Shown here piece by piece: positions 57,090 to 64,000 of a DNA stretch of 64,000 bases (the first letter of the stretch is position 1; each line of letters starts with the position of its first letter). The position numbers were made by a program, and so were the translations under genes. Below the pieces are notes generated by a model. The model was given only the letters and a program-made list of their open reading frames with translations, made no database searches and had not been told where the DNA came from. The DNA comes from Tricholoma matsutake (lineage: Eukaryota > Basidiomycota > Agaricomycetes > Agaricales > Tricholomataceae): contig AP026543.1 of the NCBI GenBank assembly GCA_026075535.2, forward strand, positions 7,874,001 through 7,938,000. Direction: 5' to 3'.

Positions 57090-60082
57090 ATGAAGAAAAC
57101 ATGAAATTCGAGATCAACATGATCCCCAGGATGATCCACTTCCAGCGACGTCCACCATTATTGATGCTGAGTCACACTCTCAGGCTGCTCAATGTGTAGA
57201 TCTTACACAAGGTATGCAAACACTGTTTTTACATTTACTAAATTACAATTTAGGCTTTGGATTATAGCTGTTACACCTGTCATTGATCTATGCTGTCTCA
57301 TTGTTACTTGGCTCTCCCTTCAGTCTGGAATCAGTAGAGATACTGCCAATATTCTATTGCGCCTGTTCAAGTTCATCATCCTCACTACTCTGAGGCTCAT
57401 TAAACTTGCACTTGCTGCTGCTGATATCAAGACCTCAGAAGTCACAGAACTCAAGATGCCACTGGATATACGGACTGTATATTCCCAATGTCAGCTAGAT
57501 CCTACAATTGAGCAGGTCATTTGCTGCCCCAAGTGCTTCAAGCAATATCCTAATGGTGGTCCATCACAATGTAAATGGCGTTGCTCTCCAAAGTCCAGGC
57601 CTTGTAACACTAATCTATACACACAACATGAGACTTCAGGTGGCCTGCAGAGGATCCCTGAATGCCTCTATACCACTCAGTCATTTGAGTCATGGCTCAT
57701 ATTTTTACTCTCTCATTCTCAAATTGAGGACCATTTGTATCAGACTTTTGCAAAATCTCAAGGGGTGTTCAATCCTGGATGGATGCATGATATATATGAC
57801 AGCCCTGCCTGGAGTTCATTGCGCCCTTTTCTTCAATCACCTTACCACCTTGTTTTTGCTTTATATATTGACTGGTTTAATCCTTTGACCAATAAAATTG
57901 CAGGTATGTCTGTTAATTTTGGGGTGTAGATGAAAATTAACAAATCTTTAGGCAAAGTAGTATCATGTGGTGCCATTATCCTATACTGTTTGAACTTGCC
58001 CATCTCCATCAGATTCCTTTGTGAAAACACATTTACTATTGGAATGACTCCCTCTCCACATGCCCCAACCATTTGGACAATACCACATGTTCTGGAGCCT
58101 ATCAAGAAGATGATTTTAGACTAAGACCTCCCAGGAAAGGTCTTACCTACAGATCACAACCCACAGGGCACTGCAGTAGCAGCACAACTTATTCCACTGC
58201 TTGCAGATTTGCAAGCCATTCGTAAAGTGTCTGGATTTGTTTCTCATGCTGCTGGGCTATTCTGTTCCTTCTGTAAATGTCACCACAATGACATTGAGGA
58301 TCTTGATTACCATCATTGGGAACTGCGGCGTGGAACTGAAGTTCACACTCAACCTCAGGAGTGGTGCAATCTGGTGACCATCAAGGCTAAAACAGCTATG
58401 ACTAAAGAAACTGGTGTACGGTGGACACCACTCCATGATCTTCCTTACTGGGATCCTGTTCAATATGTCATTCTAGGATTCATGCACAATTTTCTTGAAG
58501 GAATCCTTCAGTATCATCTTCGAGTTCTGTGGGGCATTGGTCGAACTAAGGCTGCAATCAAATTGTTGGCAACCCTTCAACTTAATGATGATGACACAGA
58601 TGCAGAGACTTCATCCAATTACTCTGAAGATGATAGTGCAAGTCAACACAGCAGCACTTCAGGTCTTGCAGAGTATTTGGACAATATGGATGTTGATGAT
58701 GAAAACATTTCTACTTTTACCTCCAGTTCTACTCCTACTCCCAGTTCAAATGCTGTGCCTCTTCCTTCTGATGACTATGATGAAGATGAAGAAGTGCCTG
58801 TGTCTATTGCTGGTGCATTTCACTTTACACCTACAGAGCTGGCTATTATTCGAGCATGCATTTCAGATATTCAGCTTCCTACTTGGGTTCAATGGCCTCC
58901 CACCAATCTTGGTGAAGCCAGTCATGGAAGCTTAAAAGCTCATGAGCTCCTCATTCTATTCTCCATCATATTTCCTCTTGTCATTCCAGCACTCTGGTGG
59001 AATGGCACTGAGGTACAACAGGAACTTTTATAGAACTTTTGTGAATTGGTCTGTGCAACAAATATAATTGCAGGCTATTCTGTCAGCAATGCTGAAGCAG
59101 ATGCCTATATGGACCACTACATTAATTACCGCTCTTCTATGCAGCACCTTTTTGGTGCTGTATTTCACTCAATGCCCAACCACCACTATGCTATGCACAA
59201 TGGGGCACTACTTAAATTCTGGGGCCCACTAGCTCTGCTTAGTGAATTTCCTGGTGAAAGGATGAATGGAGATTATGGGCAAATCAAAACAAACCGCTGC
59301 CTTTGTAAGTCCTCAATTTCTCAAATGTACTTTCACTAAGTAGTATTTTTTGAACAGAGGATATGGAGTTGACAATGCTTTGCCAGAGTGCTCATCATGG
59401 ATGCTTAGATGCACTCCTTCACAATAACAACCTTCAAGCCAATGTTTCTGAATTGGCTGAGATTTTACAACCAAGCACTCACCCCACTGCTCAGCCAACA
59501 CACAACCTCAATGGCCCTGAAGTTGCTGCTGCTCATGCAAGTGGAAAGCCCCTTGATCAAAGGCACTATGACCTTCTTCTTCAATATCTGAGAGTCATTG
59601 GCCAGGACTACAATTCAGTATTCACTGGTGGACCTTATGCTCTTAGCACCCTCCTGCTCCCTCCTGCTGTTCAACAGCCTCACCAAGTGGTCTTTGAGGA
59701 TTGAACATACAGCCGCAACAATAGCCATGCAGGAAACAGCCATATTCAGTTCTATATCCCAACATGTGGAGATACCATCGAGACTGGATATATTGAGGAA
59801 ATTTGGGAACTTCCCCTTGAAGGTCTCTGGCAAACATTTTTCTTTGTTTGTCAACATCGTCCACTCTCACCAGCTCAGCAAAGAAAGACACCATACACAG
59901 TTGAGCCTTGCTCAAGGCTGCAATCAAAGGCTGTCAGTTGTGAGCTATCAAACACTGTGTACATTCTTGAACCACAGCATATCATTTGCCACCTTGCTAC
60001 CTATACAATCCCTGTTGGTACATATGGGTTGAAGAAGGATGTTATGCTCATTAATTGGTCACTCAACTGTAAACATAGATAG
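57090..60082 (+). pseudogene. Plavaka/Tnp2-type (CACTA-related) transposase, intron-bearing
   Basis: Three GT-AG introns: 57212-57267, 57904-57951 and 59305-59357; the first two restore frame (DLTQ-AVTPVIDL, NKIAG-KVVSCGAI). The N-terminal exon is acidic (DQHDPQDDPLPATS). Diagnostic blocks follow: SGISRDTANILLRLFK, CCPKCFKQYP zinc-like motif, FALYIDWFNPLTNKIAG, CLNLPISIRFLCENTF, LIPLLADLQAIRKVSGFVSH, CSFCKCHHNDIEDLD, GVRWTPLHDLPYWDPVQYVI, FMHNFLEGILQYH, FPGERMNGDYGQI. These are typical of basidiomycete Plavaka elements. A Ser/Asp-rich insert lies at 58590-58790. Stops: TAA near 58122, TAG near 59031, TGA near 59702 (fits CGA), and the third splice makes TAG. C-terminus ends at 60082. Terminal repeats were not found. 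Confidence 0.85.
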
Positions 60083-60360
60083 GAAACATAATAATTACAT
60101 GAGAGTCAAAAAAGTAATATTGGTGTGCACACAGGCTCCCAGCAATGGGAGGGTACTGAAGAACTACATAGCCTCATTTGTCTTAAGATAGACCTCACTC
60201 ATACTCAACTACATCACATGATGTTACTTTTGCTGTGACTCATCATATGATCATATATGATGGTGGACGCAATTGCAATGCAGACTCGCAAGAAACATAG
60301 ATTAGAATATGTATTAGTGAGTAAGTAATTAGTGACAATTATCTATGCATTAGGTTTGTC
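60083..60360. other. Non-coding stretch between transposase and module 4
   Basis: No ORF or repeat of note. A short palindromic run ATCATATGATCATATATGAT is near 60242; it could belong to the end of the Plavaka element. Confidence 0.4.
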
Positions 60361-61900
60361 AAACTGAGTGAGCAGGAGTGTCGGGATGACCCTGTGGCCT
60401 CTGTATTTACGGAGAGAGCACAGTCGCCCGCCGTGTCATCAGTAGTGGGGGCGGGTGCTGGGCTGTGCTGTCATCGTTGGCACCATTTGAGCCATGATCC
60501 ACCCCACAAGCAGTCACTCGTGAGACTGGAGGTGGCTGGTGGGTTGTGCTGGCATCCTGGCGCTGTCCAACACCGTCATAGGGTCATAGCACCCACGATC
60601 CACCCATCGAGCAGTTGCACGCTGGCGTAGAAGCAGGTGCTGGGTGGTCCATTGTGGTTGTGAGGTGCTGGGGTTGGTACAATGCCTGTTTCGGTGAGTT
60701 TGGGGGGGGTTAGCATGACATAGCACAGATTCGGGGGTGCGTAGGTGCGTACTGTGCAGGTATCCCACTTCTCAGGTTTCCCAGCACCCCTCTCCATCAT
60801 CCAAACCCTGCTGCTTGTCGTTACCTGTAGTTTAGATCCTAAAAAAGAAAGAACACTGTTAGTTAGCTAGTAAAAAACAAGAATTGAGCACAAAAAACAT
60901 ACCTAGGTGCCTACGTTGTGTCCAATCAGCTCGTTTGCAGCTGTGGGTGGTGCTTAGTGGTGTGGGAGTGGACATGGAAGTGGTGGTGGTAGAGGTGGGA
61001 GGGAGCCTTCCCCTCGCATAGAGAGTGAGGGGCAAGGGTGTCATCGTCGTTTGTCATTCTCCCATCATTGTCATTGTGCCCGTGTGCTCATCTGTCGCTG
61101 TTGCTTGGGTGTCCTCATCGTCATGTCACCCACTGTCCACCCTGCGAGCAGTTGCTCGCAGTGGTAGCGGCGGGTGCTGGGTGTCAGGTGCCATCCAATC
61201 ATCGTCATTGTCATCCCTGTTGCCAGTAGTTCAATTTAGTTAGTAAAAAAGAAAAAGAAAAAGAAAGAGAAACAAACAAAAAAACTTACCTATGGCCCAA
61301 GAGACGTCGACGTCTCTTGGGCCTTTTTCTTCTTTCCCTCCTCCGTGTTGTCTCATCATCTCCCCATCGTTGTCCCTGTCTTCATTTCCCCTTCCTCCTC
61401 ATTTTCTCATCATCGTCCTCTCATCATTGTTAACATCATTCATTGCCTGTCATCACCCTGCTACACACCTTGTGGGCAGAGGCTTGCAGCGGTGACATGG
61501 GGTGTCCTGGCCTGTCCCGGTGTGGGTCTGTCATTACAAAATGTTGATAGCCTAAAATACAATAGATTAGTAAAAAGAAAGAAATGACAAAAACTCACCC
61601 AGGGCACAAACGATGATAGATGTCATTTGGGCCCATCTGCATCCATTCCCCTGGCATTTGTGTACCTCACTGTTGCCATCTTCATTTGGTGTTGTTTGTT
61701 GTCTTGTTGTTCCCCCGTCGTCTCGTTCCCGTGGTTGTGGTGCGGGGTTTGGGCATGGGGTGTCTCGGGTGGAGTTGTTATAAGTTACATAAAAACACCT
61801 AAGATAGAGTTGATTAGTAAAAAGAAACATGAAGAAATAAGAAAAAAAGCTTACCTGGGGCCCAAACGATGGTTGAAGGCTACCTGAAGCCATGAATGTG
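60361..61900 (-). repeat. Low-complexity module 4: tandem exon-intron units, minus strand
   Basis: Four intron-like blocks on the minus strand: 61854-61799, 61598-61552, about 61289-61219, and 60902-60839, each GT...AG, pyrimidine-rich and 47-70 nt long. Exon-like blocks between them (200, 262 and about 315 nt) tend to end in a GGGCCCA-type motif and to restart like GTGTTTTTATGTAAC. The motif ACTGCGAGCAACTGCTCGCA recurs (about 61130), with weaker copies near 60500, 60600 and 61465. One exon reads TRDTPCPNPAPQPRERDDGG. I cannot assemble one long protein. Confidence 0.55.
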
Positions 61901-62128
61901 AAAGAACAATACTTACAAGAGTTGTGGCCAATCAGTCAACACAAACATGATCAACCTGACTAGTCACCAATCAGCCTAGGCCACGATGTACTTACAAAGT
62001 TCATAAAACATAGTCATATTCATAAAGGCATACTAACATAGAGTAAGAGCAATCATAACTACTGCAGGACATATGCTATTACCATGTAAGTTGTGAGTTG
62101 CAACAAGACGTGATGGGCCCCAGGCCAT
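61901..62128. other. Intergenic, downstream of minus-strand gene
   Basis: Plain AT-rich sequence containing a short imperfect repeat (AATCAGTCAAC/AATCAGCC). Likely 3' flank of the gene that ends at 62129. Confidence 0.4.
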
Positions 62129-62164
62129 TTAAGCTTGCATCTGCTCCTGCTCTCCCTGCTTGTT

Positions 62165-62221
62165 CTCCTCCTCCTCCTCCTCCTCCTCCTCCTCCTCCTC
62201 CTCCTCCTCCTCCTCCTCCTC
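62165..62221 (+). repeat. (CTC)19 microsatellite coding poly-Glu
   Basis: About 19 CTC units. On the minus strand they read GAG and give the 20-residue Glu tract of the gene ending at 62129. Multiples of three, so length change would not shift frame. Confidence 0.95.
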
Positions 62222-62916
62222 GCCATCTTCAAGGGCCACCAATTCTGTGGCTGTCGGAAGCTTATACAAAGCCCGAACACAGTTCCCATACTTCTTCATG
62301 AAAGCGCGTCGGGGCATGTCCTTCCAATCAGGATCAGAGTCAGTCGAAAGACAATCACTCTTCAGAGGAAGTGCAATTGGGGCCGTGGCATAGCAAGCAC
62401 GATTCCTGAGCGACATCGCGTTGAAAAAGGCAGGATCAAACCAATCCAAAGGACAATCCACAGGTACTTGGGTGGAAATTTGGCTCTCGAGATTCTCAGG
62501 ATGTGGGATGCGAGGCTCCTCACGCCTCCTGCTCCCGTGGAAAAGAGGGTTCCCTGCTTTGCAGCTATTGTCGATGTGGTGCAGAAAGTCAGTGATGTGG
62601 GGATTGCGTGCTTGCTTCCTCATAATGAAGAAACCACCATCAGGGTTCCTCTCATCATCAGACGTGCACTCATATGAACCAGCTAGAGGCCTGATATGCT
62701 GGTTCCAGCCATGGTCCTTCAGATAAGTGTGGCGCTTGAGAGTAAGCTAGAGCGAAATTTAGTGATTCAAGTCTGAAAGATAAAAATAACTTGAAAACAG
62801 TACCAATTGGCGGTTCTTGTATGCTTTGTTCTCCTCAACACCTCGATGGACACTGCCCTTCTCTTTTGCCTCCTTTGCTGCAAGCTTCTTCATATAACCC
62901 CACATGAAATTGCGAT

Positions 62917-63261
62917 TAGTGATGTGCAGGGCCCGGCCTGTGACAAAGCCTGTGACAAAGCCTGCAAAAGTCCGACTGCTGTGATGCAGCCATGGTCACC
63001 AGCTGGTCCAAAATGTGACAAATTCTGAATCAGGCTGATTGGCTGAGTCCGAATCCAAAACTAAATATTGAGAAATGTTGATTTAAAATTTCCATGTTTG
63101 GTATTTTTAAGATTTTCTTCCGGATTCATCATCAGCATCAATAAACAAGCCTAAATATGGTTTTACTTTTTGTGTCTAGCAGGAGTTGCCACTGCCAGAG
63201 CATTTGGGCTTTCCAGGGCTTGTGACAGGCCTGTGACCAAGCCGGGCCCTGCACATCACTA
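62917..63261. mobile_element. 345-bp hAT-type MITE in the minus-strand gene
   Basis: Termini TAGTGATGTGCAGGGCC and its exact inverse. The 8-bp target duplication is ATTGCGAT (62909-62916) and ATTGCAAT (63262-63269), differing by one CpG transition. Interior has no ORF; subterminal TGTGACAAAGCCTG repeats occur twice at the left. Confidence 0.92.
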
Positions 63262-64000
63262 ATTGCAATATAATTTCTTGAGGACAGGTCTATTCTGGAG
63301 GTAAGCAAGATTCGGAGCAAGATGTTGGTAAGCAAATGTAGTAGCAGCCTGCTCAAAAGTCCAGATAGCGATTGACTCAAGGGCTCCATTATACAACAAA
63401 GTGTGTGTGCCACCAAGAAGATCGGGGCACCATGCTGGTAGAACAAATGAGTGAACCTTCGAAAAGATCAATCGAAGATCATGCTCCGGGATGCGAGCAA
63501 TATTGAGGGCAATATTTGAGTCTGGCACCACATTGCATCACCTGCAAAGCTCTATGATTGCACCAAGTGCTGCTTTATCTGTTGCTTGAAACTGGGCATT
63601 GTGGGTATTGCCTTTGAGCAAAGCATTTATTTTGCCAGCAGAGGGGAAACATTGTGAAAAGGTGTTTAAGGTATGAATATCAGGGGCCTCAGGAACTGAT
63701 GTGTTGGTTACGGCACCCATTAAGACACGAAGGTGCATCTCAAGGGCAAGCTGGGTTGTACCATGTCAGAGTTCAGGATAAAATCAGAATAGTCAAAGAA
63801 ACACGCACTTTAATTTGACTGGCATCATCAGGTATATCTATCTTCTTCAGATGATGAATATCTTCTTTCACACTCCTCTCCCCTTCCCCAGGAACAAAGC
63901 CCTTTGCCCACAGACACTTTGATGCAGTTGATTCAGATGCTTGGGGTCTCTTGTGTCCAGAAGACCTTGATGGTGGCATAGCTGGGACAGTAAAGAGGAC

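Larger units (their letters stand above)
62129..63979 (-). pseudogene. Three-exon gene of unknown function, broken by a MITE and one TGA
   Basis: ATG at 63979. Exons 63979-63809, 63750-62804 and 62746-62129, with introns 63808-63751 (58 nt) and 62803-62747 (57 nt), both phase 0. With the MITE (62917-63261) and one 8-bp duplication removed, exons are 171, 594 and 618 nt, all multiples of three: 460 codons plus stop. Start MPPSRSSGHKRPQASESTAS; middle IPEHDLRLIFSKVHSFVLPA, YQHLAPNLAYLQNRPVLKKL; then FMWGYMKKLAAKEAKEKGSV, SYECTSDDERNPDGGFFIMR; end with 20 Glu and GEQEQMQA. One TGA at 63540-63538 (LCR*CN, fits CGA). I know no named domain. It could be a host gene or a cargo/partner gene of a DNA transposon; similar unnamed Agaricomycete proteins seem familiar, which I cannot confirm. 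Confidence 0.8.

Noticed and set aside
62135..62677. Poly-Leu/poly-Pro/poly-Ser plus-strand ORFs across the CTC microsatellite
   Set aside because: Shadows of the (CTC)n repeat; the coding strand is minus, where the exon and intron structure is consistent.

Overview
The window is a nested transposon graveyard from a filamentous fungus, most likely an Agaricomycete (Basidiomycota). The evidence is chromodomain Ty3/Gypsy elements, several copies of one Ty1/Copia family primed by half of the initiator Met-tRNA, a Rep-PIF1 Helitron, a Plavaka/Tnp2-type transposase with short introns (48-56 nt), and many hAT-like non-autonomous elements. I see no rRNA, tRNA or CRISPR, and only one locus (62.1-64.0 kb) that may be an ordinary host gene.

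Layout. 1-14.4 kb: Copia-A is split by Gypsy-A (3408-14149, TSD CCGAC). Gypsy-A carries an antisense, intron-containing Zn2Cys6-like gene, a 193-bp solo LTR in its integrase, and a pol-less short-LTR element inside its 3' LTR. 14.4-31 kb: a 134-bp tandem duplication, a gag relic, then Copia-C (a different family), cut by Copia-B in its LTR and joined to an inverted copia fragment that holds Copia-D. Copia-B holds a 980-bp hAT-like element made of exon-intron cassettes and a solo LTR; the Copia-C gag holds two MITEs. 31-36 kb: low-complexity exon-intron modules flank a Gypsy gag relic. 36.1-56.5 kb: one hAT-like element (8-bp TSD AGTGGCAG) is split by Copia-F (TSD CAAAA), which is itself split by Gypsy-H (38.7-44.7 kb, near intact) and a Helitron (47.3-54.6 kb). 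56.5-60.1 kb: Plavaka transposase pseudogene. 60.4-61.9 kb: more exon-intron modules. 62.1-64 kb: a three-exon gene on the minus strand, broken by a hAT-type MITE and one nonsense codon.

Target-site duplications and reading frames across insertion points agree, so insertion order can be read directly. Most inactivating stops are TGA where a sister copy or the family has CGN arginine, and LTR pairs differ largely at CpG sites. This points to cytosine-methylation decay or a RIP-like process. The least ordinary items are the tandem frame-preserving exon-intron cassettes inside non-autonomous elements (18.3-18.9 kb), the dispersed intron-bearing modules at 31, 35, 36-37 and 60-62 kb, and the antisense Zn2Cys6 gene of Gypsy-A. 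Functions of these are inference.
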